DNA of 64,000 nt from Mycobacterium paraense (GTDB taxonomy: Bacteria > Actinomycetota > Actinomycetes > Mycobacteriales > Mycobacteriaceae): assembly GCF_002101815.1 (NCBI RefSeq), contig NZ_LQPM01000012.1:52936-116935 (forward strand), written 5' to 3'. Shown here in pieces: positions 1 to 7,327 of the stretch. Position 1 is the stretch's first letter. Every line of letters starts with the position of its first letter. The position numbers and the translations under genes were made by a program. The notes beneath the pieces were generated by a model. That model had not been told where the DNA came from. It searched no databases and worked only from the letters and a program-made list of their open reading frames with translations.

Positions 1-2033
1 AGTCCACCGTGATCGACGCCAAGACGGCCGACGTGTCGAACCTGGCCACCCGCTTCGTCAAGCTGCTCTCGCCGCGCATGTCGGCCGCCGCCGGCACGGC
101 CGGCGCGATGACGATCGGCCGCGCCGCCGAAAGCGACATCGTCGTCTACGACGTCCTGGCGTCGCGGCACCATGCGACGCTGCTGCAGACGCCGCTGGGG
201 ACCGAGATCCGGGACAACAGCATCAACGGGACGTTCGTCAACGGCACGCGGGTCGGGTCGGCGATCCTGACCGACGACGACATCGTCACCATCGGCAATG
301 TCGACCTGGTGTTCCGGGACGGCACCCTGGTCCAGCGCAGCGAGGCCGCGACGCGCACCGGCGGGCTCGAGGTGCGCAACGTCAAGTACGTCGTCGACAA
401 CGGCAAGCAGCTGCTCGACGACATCTCGCTGACCGCCCGCCCCGGGACGCTGACCGCCGTGATCGGCGGCTCCGGCGCCGGCAAGAGCACGCTGGCCAGG
501 CTGATCGCCGGCTACACCACCCCGACGTCGGGCTCGGTGACCTTCGAGGGCCACAACATCCACACCGAGTACGCGTCGTTGCGCAGCCGGATCGGCATGG
601 TGCCCCAGGACGACGTGGTACACCGCCAGCTCACGGTCAACCAGGCGCTGGGCTACGCCGCCGAGCTGCGGCTGCCGCCGGACACCAGCAAGGCCGACCG
701 CGCCAAGGTGGTCGCCCAGGTCCTGGAAGAGCTCGACCTGACCAAGCACGCCGACACCCGCGTCGACAAGCTGTCCGGCGGCCAGCGCAAGCGGGCCTCG
801 GTGGCGCTCGAGCTGCTCACCGGGCCGTCGCTGCTGATCCTCGACGAGCCCACCTCCGGCCTGGACCCGGCGCTGGACCACCAGGTCATGACGATGCTGC
901 GCCAGCTCGCCGACGCCGGCCGCGTGGTGATCGTGGTGACGCACATGCTGTCCTACCTCGACGTGTGCGACCAGCTGCTCCTGGTGGCGCCCGGCGGCAA
1001 GACCGCCTACTTCGGGCCGCCGGACCAGATCGGCGACGCGATGGGCACCACCAACTGGGCCAAGATCTTCACCAAGGTGGGAGCCGACCCCGAGGAGGCC
1101 AACCGGCGGTTCCTGGAGCAGCGCGACGCGCAAAAGCGGCAGCAGAAGCTGGTGCCGGACAAGACCGACGAGCCGGGCGCCCTGGGCGAACCGGTGCACA
1201 CGAGCGTGCGGCGCCAGATCTCGACCGTCGCCCGCCGGCAGGTCCGCCTGGTCGTCGCCGACCGCGCCTATTTCGTCTTCCTGGCGCTGCTGCCGTTCAT
1301 CCTGGGCTCACTGTCGCTGACCGTTCCCGGCGGCAACGGGTTCCACGCGCCCGGCCCCAACGCCGGGACGCCCGATGAAGCCGCCCAGATCCTGGCCCTG
1401 CTGCTGCCCGCCGCCGCGTTCATGGGGACCGCGCTGACGATCCGCGACCTGGTCGGCGAGCGCGCCATCTTCCAGCGCGAGCAGGCGGTCGGGCTGTCGA
1501 CCACCGCCTACCTGCTCGCCAAGACCGCGGTGTTCTGCGGGTTCGCGGTCCTGCAGTCGGCGATCATCACCGCGATCGTGGTGATCGGGAAGAGCGCCCC
1601 GACCCGCGGCGGCGTCCTGTTCGGCCATTCGACCTTCGGCGCCACCGCCGAACTTTTCGTCACCGTCGCGGCGACGTGCGTCGCCTCGGCCATTCTCGGG
1701 TTGGCCATCTCGTCGCTGGTCCGCTCCAGCGAGCAGATCATGCCGCTGTTCGTGGTGACGGTGATGGCGCAGCTGGTGCTGTGCGGCGGAATGGTCCCGG
1801 TGACCGGCCGGCTCGGGCTCGACCAGCTGTCCTTCGCGATGCCCGCGCGCTGGGGCTACGCCGCGGCCGCGTCGACGGTCGACCTGCGCAACCTGGTGCC
1901 GGGTTCGCTGGTGTCCCAGGACCGGTTCTGGGAGCACACGTCGAGGATCTGGCTCTTCGACATCGGCATGCTGGCCGCGCTGTCGCTGTTCTACGCCGGC
2001 TTCGTGCGGTGGAAGATCCGACTGAGGCGCTGA
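1..2033 (+). CDS. FHA-domain ABC exporter, Rv1747-like (5' end outside window)
   Basis: Inner-membrane half-exporter of the ABCG-like type with cytoplasmic phosphothreonine-binding FHA domains; the M. tuberculosis counterpart (865 aa) exports cell-envelope glycolipid and is regulated by the kinase PknF. The reading frame is open from base 3 and about 676 residues are visible. Numbering from the GTG at base 9, an FHA domain lies at about residues 33-100 (TIGR, SRHH, NGTFVNG), the nucleotide-binding domain has Walker A GGSGAGKST near 153, the signature LSGGQ near 255 and Walker B LLILDEP near 275, and six hydrophobic segments occupy about 430-670. The first FHA domain expected for the family must lie to the left of the window, so the GTG at 9 is not the true start. 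Stop is TGA at 2031. Confidence 0.93.
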   Translation, partial: STVIDAKTADVSNLATRFVKLLSPRMSAAAGTAGAMTIGRAAESDIVVYDVLASRHHATLLQTPLGTEIRDNSINGTFVNGTRVGSAILTDDDIVTIGNVDLVFRDGTLVQRSEAATRTGGLEVRNVKYVVDNGKQLLDDISLTARPGTLTAVIGGSGAGKSTLARLIAGYTTPTSGSVTFEGHNIHTEYASLRSRIGMVPQDDVVHRQLTVNQALGYAAELRLPPDTSKADRAKVVAQVLEELDLTKHADTRVDKLSGGQRKRASVALELLTGPSLLILDEPTSGLDPALDHQVMTMLRQLADAGRVVIVVTHMLSYLDVCDQLLLVAPGGKTAYFGPPDQIGDAMGTTNWAKIFTKVGADPEEANRRFLEQRDAQKRQQKLVPDKTDEPGALGEPVHTSVRRQISTVARRQVRLVVADRAYFVFLALLPFILGSLSLTVPGGNGFHAPGPNAGTPDEAAQILALLLPAAAFMGTALTIRDLVGERAIFQREQAVGLSTTAYLLAKTAVFCGFAVLQSAIITAIVVIGKSAPTRGGVLFGHSTFGATAELFVTVAATCVASAILGLAISSLVRSSEQIMPLFVVTVMAQLVLCGGMVPVTGRLGLDQLSFAMPARWGYAAAASTVDLRNLVPGSLVSQDRFWEHTSRIWLFDIGMLAALSLFYAGFVRWKIRLRR

Positions 2034-2040
2034 GCGCCGT

Positions 2041-2046
2041 TAGGGT
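2041..2046 (+). promoter_or_regulatory. Leaderless-type -10 box TAGGGT
   Basis: TAGGGT fits the mycobacterial -10 pattern TANNNT. Six bases later, at 2053, sits the codon where a leaderless DUF402 mRNA should begin. That codon is ATC rather than ATG or GTG. Confidence 0.55.
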
Positions 2047-2052
2047 GGGACC

Positions 2053-2559
2053 ATCCATCCGCCGAAGCACGAGACGTTCCACCTGGTCGACCGCACCAAC
2101 ACCGATCCGAAGGGCATTGTGCGGGCCGTCGACGAGTACGTCGTGCGGCCGTGGGGCCTCTACCTGGCCCGCCCCACCCCCGGCCGCGCCCAATTCCACT
2201 ACCTCGAGTCGTGGCTGTTGCCGCGGCTGGGCTTGCGCGCCACCGTCTTTCACTTCAATCCCGGCCATGAACGCGACCACGACTACTACCTCGATGTGGG
2301 CGAATACACACCGGGCCCCGAGGTGTGGCGTTCGGAGGACCACTACCTGGACATTGAGGTCCGCACCGGCGCCGGGGCGACGCTGGCCGATGTCGACGAA
2401 CTGCTGGACGCGCTGCGCCACGGCCTGCTGACGGCGCAGGTCGCGGAGCGGGCGGTGCGGCGCGCCGTGACGGCCGTCGAGGGCTTGGCCTGCAACGACT
2501 ATGACCTCTGCCGGTGGCTCGCCACCCAGGGCATGGAGCTGACCTGGCATGGGAGATAG
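2053..2559 (+). CDS. DUF402 family protein with non-canonical (ATC) predicted start
   Basis: DUF402 proteins are small barrel-fold proteins; relatives include nucleoside phosphate hydrolases, but the role here is unknown. The family core is clear: the stretch around PWGLYLARPTPG, then HFNPGHERDHDYYLDVGEY and a C-terminal helical part. The frame is open from 2044. The residues before the first canonical start (GTG 2119, giving 146 aa) look like coding sequence (HPPKHETFHLVDRTNTDPKG). Counting from the ATC at 2053, which lies six bases behind a good -10 box, gives 168 aa. I therefore infer that the gene starts at 2053 and that the expected ATG has become ATC, or that the base is wrong. If ATC is inactive, GTG 2119 would give a shortened protein. 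It is convergent with coaE, with the repair cassette lying between them. Confidence 0.7.
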   Translation: MHPPKHETFHLVDRTNTDPKGIVRAVDEYVVRPWGLYLARPTPGRAQFHYLESWLLPRLGLRATVFHFNPGHERDHDYYLDVGEYTPGPEVWRSEDHYLDIEVRTGAGATLADVDELLDALRHGLLTAQVAERAVRRAVTAVEGLACNDYDLCRWLATQGMELTWHGR

Positions 2560-2617
2560 CCGTTTCCACACCGTTTCCGGATCGTTTCCGCAAATTACCG
2601 ACGGGTATCCCCATGGC

Positions 2618-3019
2618 ATGCGCTTGAGCTTGACCGACTACCGGCGCAGACGCCGGTCCGGCGGCCGGCCGTGTTTCGTTCTCGAGCACGACGCGGCCGG
2701 CGGCGACCACTACGACCTTCGCCTCGAGATCGACGGCGTGCTGGTGTCGTGGACGATCCCCAAGGACGGGCGGATGGCCCGCCGCACCGACGACCAGCCG
2801 CTGGACGACGCCGCGGATGACGTCGCCGTCGCCGACAGCGGCACCTACGCCAATGTGACGCAGTACGAGATGGCCGAATGCCTTGAGTGTGGACATCTTT
2901 CGTTTCGGCTGAGCGGCGAGCGGCTGCACTGCTGCTACTCGCTGACCCGGGTCCGCGAGGGCGAGGAAGAGACGTGGCTGCTGATCAAGCGCAAGGAAGA
3001 GGAGGACGCCTGGTCATGA
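2618..3019 (+). CDS. Stand-alone LigD-type 3'-phosphoesterase domain protein
   Basis: Resembles the phosphoesterase module of the end-joining ligase LigD, which trims 3'-phosphates and 3'-ribonucleotides from DNA ends using a metal-bound histidine cluster. The family core is visible as FVLEHDAAGGDHYDLRLEID followed by VSWTIPKDG, with the histidines and the DLRLE motif intact. Starting at ATG 2618 gives 133 aa (MRLSLTDY...). An ATG at 2549 would add 23 residues and overlap the DUF402 gene, and I prefer 2618 because the extension looks non-coding. Its stop overlaps the ligase start as ATGA, so the two are translationally coupled. LigD normally carries this domain fused to polymerase and ligase; here all three are separate. 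Confidence 0.85.
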   Translation: MRLSLTDYRRRRRSGGRPCFVLEHDAAGGDHYDLRLEIDGVLVSWTIPKDGRMARRTDDQPLDDAADDVAVADSGTYANVTQYEMAECLECGHLSFRLSGERLHCCYSLTRVREGEEETWLLIKRKEEEDAWS

Positions 3020-4014
3020 CCGACCTCGCCGCGCTGCCCGCGTCCGTGCGCGCGGTGCTGCGCGACGAGCCGGTGCCCGACTGGCGGGCCCCGACGCTGG
3101 CCACCCTGACCGAGAAGCGGTTCTCCGATCGGGACTGGATCTTCGAGCGCAAATTCGACGGGATGCGCTGCCTGGCGTTCCGCGACGGCGACCGGGTGCG
3201 GCTGCTGTCGCGAAACCGCCAGCCGCTCAACGGCACCTACCCGGAACTGGTCGACGCGCTGGGCGCCCAGCACACGACACGGTTCGTCGTGGACGGCGAG
3301 GTGGTGGCGTTCGAGGGGCGGCGCACCAGCTTCGCCCGGTTGCAGGGCCGCCTGGGCATCACCGACCCCGAGGTGGCCCGTGCGTCCCCGGTCCGCGTCT
3401 TTTACTACCTGTTCGACCTGATGCACCTCGACGGCAAGTCGACCACTGACGTGCCGCTGCTGTGGCGAAAACGGCTGCTGCGCAAGGCCATTGACTTCGA
3501 TGATCCGCTGCGCTGCACGGCCCACCGCGTCGGCGACGGCATCACCGCCTACCGGCAAGCCTGCGAGCGCGGTGACGAGGGGGTCATCGCGAAGCTGGCC
3601 GACTCCACGTATGACGGGCGGCGATCCCCGAACTGGTTGAAGTTCAAGTGCGTTCGCGATCAGGAGTTCGTGGTAGGCGGCTACACCGCCCCGAAGGGCA
3701 GCCGCATCGAGTTGGGAGCGCTGCTGCTCGGCTACCACGACGGCCGCGACCTGGTGTACGCCGGCAAGGTGGGAACCGGTTTCGACGAAGCCACGCTGCG
3801 CCGCCTGCACGGGCGGCTGTCGCCGATCGAGCAGGACGCCGCCCCCTTCACCCGGGGGCTGGTGCGGGAAAACGGGGCCCGCTGGGTGCGTCCGGAGCTG
3901 GTGGTCCAGATCGGCTTCAGCGAGTGGACGCGCGACGGCAAGCTGCGCCACCCGCGCTACCTCGGCCTGCGCACCGACAAGGAGCCCGCCGACGTGGTGC
4001 GGGAAACACGCTGA
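3016..4014 (+). CDS. ATP-dependent DNA ligase, LigC / LigD-ligase type
   Basis: Seals nicks in DNA using ATP. Motif I, ERKFDGMR, places the adenylated lysine at residue 46. Further conserved nucleotidyltransferase features are the DGEVVAFEG element, EGVIAK and WLKFKC, followed by an OB-fold domain beginning VVGGYTAPKG. At 332 aa it is close to the size of mycobacterial LigC enzymes and lacks any fused polymerase. The start ATG 3016 overlaps the preceding stop (ATGA), and its own stop overlaps the next gene by one base (TGATG), which indicates one polycistronic unit. Adenylation is expected to precede transfer to a 5'-phosphate at the nick. It is probably a back-up repair ligase and not the replicative, NAD-dependent LigA. 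Confidence 0.93.
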   Translation: MTDLAALPASVRAVLRDEPVPDWRAPTLATLTEKRFSDRDWIFERKFDGMRCLAFRDGDRVRLLSRNRQPLNGTYPELVDALGAQHTTRFVVDGEVVAFEGRRTSFARLQGRLGITDPEVARASPVRVFYYLFDLMHLDGKSTTDVPLLWRKRLLRKAIDFDDPLRCTAHRVGDGITAYRQACERGDEGVIAKLADSTYDGRRSPNWLKFKCVRDQEFVVGGYTAPKGSRIELGALLLGYHDGRDLVYAGKVGTGFDEATLRRLHGRLSPIEQDAAPFTRGLVRENGARWVRPELVVQIGFSEWTRDGKLRHPRYLGLRTDKEPADVVRETR

Positions 4015-4904
4015 TGGCCCGCATCGCCGTCGAGGTCACCCACCCGGAGCGGGTGGTGTTTCCCGATCCCGGGATCACCAAGCGCGAACTGGTCGACTAT
4101 TACGGCGAGGTGGCCGGCGCGATGCTGCCGCACCTCAAGGGCAGGGCGCTCACCGTGCAGCGGTTCCCGCGCGGCATCCGCGAGCAGGGCTGGGTGCAGC
4201 AGGATTTCGCCGATTCGCTGCCCGACTGGATGGGCCGGGTCGAGGTCGCCAAGGAGGGCGGCACGGTGGTGCATCCCGTGGCCGAACGCCCGGAAGCGTT
4301 GCGCTGGCTGGCCAACCAGAACTGCGTCACGCTGCACGTGTGGCAGTCGCGGCGGCAGCGGCTGGACAACCCCGATCGCCTGGTCTTCGACCTCGACCCG
4401 TCCGACGGCGACTTCGGCGTGGTGCGCGCGACGGCACACGCGGTGTCCGGGGTCCTGGCCGACCTCGGGCTGGCGTGCTACGTGCAGACCACCGGGTCAC
4501 GGGGTTTGCACGTCGTGACGCCCCTGCGCCCCGACGCCGACTTCGACACCGCCCGGGAATTCGCCCGCGGGGTGGCCGAGGTGGTGGCCGCCGACGACCC
4601 CGCGCACCGTACCGTGGAAGCGCGCAAGAACAAGCGCGGCGACCGAGTGTACCTCGACATCATGCGAAACGCTTACGCGCAGACCGCGGTTGCGCCGTAT
4701 TCGGTCCGGGCCCGGCGGGGCGCTCCGGTGGCGACGCCGCTGGAGTGGGACGAGCTCGACGCCCGCGACCTGCGGGCGGACCGGTTCACGATCCGCGATA
4801 TTCCCAAGCGGCTTGCGGGGCAACCGGATCCGTGGGCCGGCATGTACCGGCGGGCCCGCGCGTTGACGGGTCCCGCGCGGCGCCTGGCGAAGCTTCGTGC
4901 CTGA
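4014..4904 (+). CDS. LigD-type primase-polymerase (archaeo-eukaryotic primase superfamily)
   Basis: Template-dependent polymerase of the LigD-Pol/Prim-Pol group, which fills short gaps, often with ribonucleotides. The 296-aa protein has the expected layout: an N-terminal segment with FPDPGITKRELVDYY, the metal-binding DLD at residues 126-128 (VFDLDPSDG), the SRGLHV histidine motif at 162-167, and a third acidic residue at D215 (VYLDIM). In mycobacteria such stand-alone polymerases (PolD1/D2, Prim-PolC) act with LigC or LigD in end joining and excision repair. It begins one base inside the ligase stop codon, and its stop lies 8 bases inside the glycosylase gene, so it is part of the same operon. 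Confidence 0.92.
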   Translation: MARIAVEVTHPERVVFPDPGITKRELVDYYGEVAGAMLPHLKGRALTVQRFPRGIREQGWVQQDFADSLPDWMGRVEVAKEGGTVVHPVAERPEALRWLANQNCVTLHVWQSRRQRLDNPDRLVFDLDPSDGDFGVVRATAHAVSGVLADLGLACYVQTTGSRGLHVVTPLRPDADFDTAREFARGVAEVVAADDPAHRTVEARKNKRGDRVYLDIMRNAYAQTAVAPYSVRARRGAPVATPLEWDELDARDLRADRFTIRDIPKRLAGQPDPWAGMYRRARALTGPARRLAKLRA

Positions 4905-5676
4905 GCTGCCCGACGTGGAGGGGTTTCGCCGCCAGCTGTCCGACACGCTGCCGGGGCGGCGGATCCGGCGCGTGCAGGTCCACGATCCCGGCGTGCTGCG
5001 CAACATCGGCGCCGCGGCGCTGGGCCGGCGCCTGGACGGCCGGCGTTTCGATTCCCCACGGCGGCACGGCAAGTGGCTGATGCTGCCGACGGATGGCCCC
5101 ACCCTGCTGGTGCACAGCGGGATGACGGGGCACCCGTACTACGCCGCCGGCGGTGCCGCCCGCGAGCCCTACGAACGGCTGGTGATCACGCTGAATCGAG
5201 GGGAACTGCGCTACGCCGACCTGCGCAAGCTGCGCGGGGTATGGCTGGCCGACACCGACCGGGACGTCGCGCTGGTGACGGGCCCGCAGGGCCCCGACGG
5301 CCTGGGCATCGGCCTGCCGGCGTTTCGCGATCTGCTGTCGGGCCGGCGCGGTCGCGTGAAGCCCACGCTGATGGACCAGTCGGTGATCGCCGGGCTGGGC
5401 AACCTGCTGACCGACGAGATCTGCTGGCGGGCCCGGATCGCGCCGAACCGCCCGGTCGCCGGTTTGGACGACGAGGACGTCAAGCGGCTGCACGCCGCCA
5501 TGGCGTCGGTCCTGCGTACCTCGGTGCGGCACGGCCGGGTCCCGGGGTTGCCGCGGTGGCTCACCGGGGTGCGTGACGAGCCGGATCCGTCCTGTCCGCG
5601 CTGTGGCGCGCGGCTCGCGCACGGCCGGCTGGGCGGCCGGACGTCGGTGTGGTGTCCGCGGTGCCAGTCGGCGTAA
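4897..5676 (+). CDS. Fpg/Nei family DNA glycosylase-AP lyase
   Basis: Removes oxidised bases from DNA and cuts at the abasic site. The GTG start at 4897 yields an N-terminus PELPDVE whose processed proline and following glutamate are the catalytic residues. The lysine in RRHGKW, the helix-two-turn-helix MDQSVIAGLGNLLTDE and a C-terminal zinc finger of four cysteines (CPRC ... CPRC) are all present, so the enzyme looks intact at 259 aa. Whether it prefers Fpg or Nei substrates cannot be settled here. It overlaps the polymerase gene by 8 bases. Base-excision partners (glycosylase, gap-filling polymerase, end-cleaning phosphoesterase and ligase) are therefore encoded together. Confidence 0.93.
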   Translation: MPELPDVEGFRRQLSDTLPGRRIRRVQVHDPGVLRNIGAAALGRRLDGRRFDSPRRHGKWLMLPTDGPTLLVHSGMTGHPYYAAGGAAREPYERLVITLNRGELRYADLRKLRGVWLADTDRDVALVTGPQGPDGLGIGLPAFRDLLSGRRGRVKPTLMDQSVIAGLGNLLTDEICWRARIAPNRPVAGLDDEDVKRLHAAMASVLRTSVRHGRVPGLPRWLTGVRDEPDPSCPRCGARLAHGRLGGRTSVWCPRCQSA

Positions 5677-5679
5677 TGT
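5674..5679 (+). promoter_or_regulatory. -10 box TAATGT for the secreted protein gene
   Basis: TAATGT matches TANNNT and ends eight bases before ATG 5688. It overlaps the stop codon of the glycosylase gene, so the following gene can be transcribed separately and probably without a leader. Confidence 0.4.
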
Positions 5680-5687
5680 CGGCTGTT

Positions 5688-6104
5688 ATGGGCCCCAGCA
5701 AGCGCAGATGGATGACGATCGCCGCCCTGACCGTGGCCGCGGCCGGCTCCCAGCTAAGCCCGGCAACCGCGCGGGCGGACCTGCACAACATCACGTACCG
5801 CGCCCGTATCGACGCGTTGACTACTGGTAGTCAGGCCGCCTTCATCATCAACGGCGGTCAGACGAACACCACGAACCTTCCGTCCATGCCCGGCAACGCA
5901 TTCGAGGCCAATACCGTGCTGCCGGACCCGGCGCAGGCCGGCATGCGGATTGTGCTGCATTTCCCGTACTCGGCGAACGTGCACTGCGAGATCGACGTGG
6001 ACGACAACGTTTTCGCGCAGGTCGACCAGCTCGTCAAAACCTCGCCCGGAAATCCGGGCCCCAACAACGGCGTGCTGCAATGCGGAGCGCCATTGCCCGG
6101 CTAG
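5688..6104 (+). CDS. Small secreted mycobacterial protein of unknown function
   Basis: 138 aa. The N-terminus has a basic stretch (KRRW), a hydrophobic core (TIAALTVAAAG) and a likely signal peptidase site after ATARA, leaving a mature protein of roughly 105 residues beginning DLHNITYRARID. The mature part is polar, with two cysteines (in VHCEIDVDDN and VLQCGAP) that could form a disulphide. I do not recognise an enzymatic motif; the sequence style is that of small exported proteins found across mycobacteria. ATG 5688 is chosen because it places the signal peptide correctly and follows a -10 box. ATG 5676 and a further upstream start are also in frame. It is convergent with coaE and three bases from touching it. 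Confidence 0.75.
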   Translation: MGPSKRRWMTIAALTVAAAGSQLSPATARADLHNITYRARIDALTTGSQAAFIINGGQTNTTNLPSMPGNAFEANTVLPDPAQAGMRIVLHFPYSANVHCEIDVDDNVFAQVDQLVKTSPGNPGPNNGVLQCGAPLPG

Positions 6105-7315
6105 GGCCGCCATCCGGTTGAGTCGGCCCACTCCCACGCCCGCCGGTAGGCCTCGGGGTACCACGGCTCCTTGGCGGCGACATAGGGCGAGATGTCACCG
6201 CCCCCCGCCTGTTCGGCCTTGAGCTTGACGGCCAGGTAGTCGGCGCGCGCGCCGACGTCGGCCCGCAGCCAGGAGACGAACAGCAGGGCGAATTGCTGGT
6301 TGGGCCAGCCGTCGACCCGAAGGTGCACGTTGGTCGGCCGGCCGGGGTCGGCGGAGGCGTGAATCCGCTTGTGCCACAGGGCCGGATCGTCGCTGTGATC
6401 GTAGCGCTCCACGGTGCTGCGCGCATCGTCCTTCGCGACGTCCTCGGTCAGATGCTCGATGCGTGGGTAACCGGCGGCCAGCAGCGGTTCTACGAGTTCG
6501 TCGGCGACCGCGAGCGATTCGACGGTGATCTGCATGTCGATGACGTCCTTGGCGTCCAACGCGGGCAACGCGGTGGAGCCGATGTGATCGACGCGAATCG
6601 CCCGGTGGCCGCACGCCGTTTGCAGCCGGTTGGCGATCCGCCGCGCCTGCTCGGGCCAACTCGGGTCGGCCGGCACCAGCCGCGCCGGCGCCCTGGCGAT
6701 CTGGCGCGCACTCAGGTTGTGGGCGAACGGCACGATCCGGTTGTCCCACACCTCGTGCGCCCGCTGCACCAGGTCCTCGGGGCTGCCCGAGTTGTCCAGC
6801 CAGATGTCGGCGACGGCGCGGCGCTGCTCGTCGCTGGCCTGGGCGGCGATCCTCGCGCGGGCGTCCTCCTCGGGCATCCCGCGCTGGTCGACCAGCCGCC
6901 GCACCCGCACCTCGACGTCGGCGTGCACCACCACCACGAGCGGAAACAGCGGCGCCATCCCGGATTCCACCAGCAGCGGAATGTCTTCGACGACCACCGA
7001 ATCGTCGGGCACCGACGCGATGATCTCCGATCGCCGCTTGCCGACCAGCGGGTGCACGATGCCGTTGAGCCGCTGGCGCGCCTCGTCGTCGCGAAAAGCC
7101 TCGGCGGCCAAGGCCGGGCGATCCAGCGACCCGTCGGGCAGCAGGATGTCGTCACCGAACGCCTCGACGAGCGCCTTGAGGCCCTCGGTGCCCGGCTGGA
7201 CCACCTCGCGCGCGATGACGTCGCCGTCGACGATGACCGCGCCGCGCTTCGCGAAGGTGGACGACAGCGCCGACTTGCCGGCGCCGATGCCACCGGTCAA
7301 CCCGATGCGCAGCAT
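6101..7315 (-). CDS. coaE: Dephospho-CoA kinase fused to a GrpB (UPF0157) domain
   Basis: Catalyses the last step of coenzyme A synthesis, ATP-dependent phosphorylation of the 3'-hydroxyl of dephospho-CoA. The P-loop GGIGAGKS is at residues 8-15, and the kinase domain runs to about residue 200 with the usual lid and the RIAAQ segment. The remainder (about 215-404) is a GrpB/UPF0157 nucleotidyltransferase-like domain containing RVDHIGSTALPALDAKD. The same fusion and nearly the same length (407 aa) occur in M. tuberculosis CoaE, where the extra domain is thought to help folding. It lies 12 bases downstream of rpsA on the same strand and may be cotranscribed with it. Confidence 0.96.
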   Translation of the reverse strand: MLRIGLTGGIGAGKSALSSTFAKRGAVIVDGDVIAREVVQPGTEGLKALVEAFGDDILLPDGSLDRPALAAEAFRDDEARQRLNGIVHPLVGKRRSEIIASVPDDSVVVEDIPLLVESGMAPLFPLVVVVHADVEVRVRRLVDQRGMPEEDARARIAAQASDEQRRAVADIWLDNSGSPEDLVQRAHEVWDNRIVPFAHNLSARQIARAPARLVPADPSWPEQARRIANRLQTACGHRAIRVDHIGSTALPALDAKDVIDMQITVESLAVADELVEPLLAAGYPRIEHLTEDVAKDDARSTVERYDHSDDPALWHKRIHASADPGRPTNVHLRVDGWPNQQFALLFVSWLRADVGARADYLAVKLKAEQAGGGDISPYVAAKEPWYPEAYRRAWEWADSTGWRP

Positions 7316-7327
7316 CAGTGAACTGGA

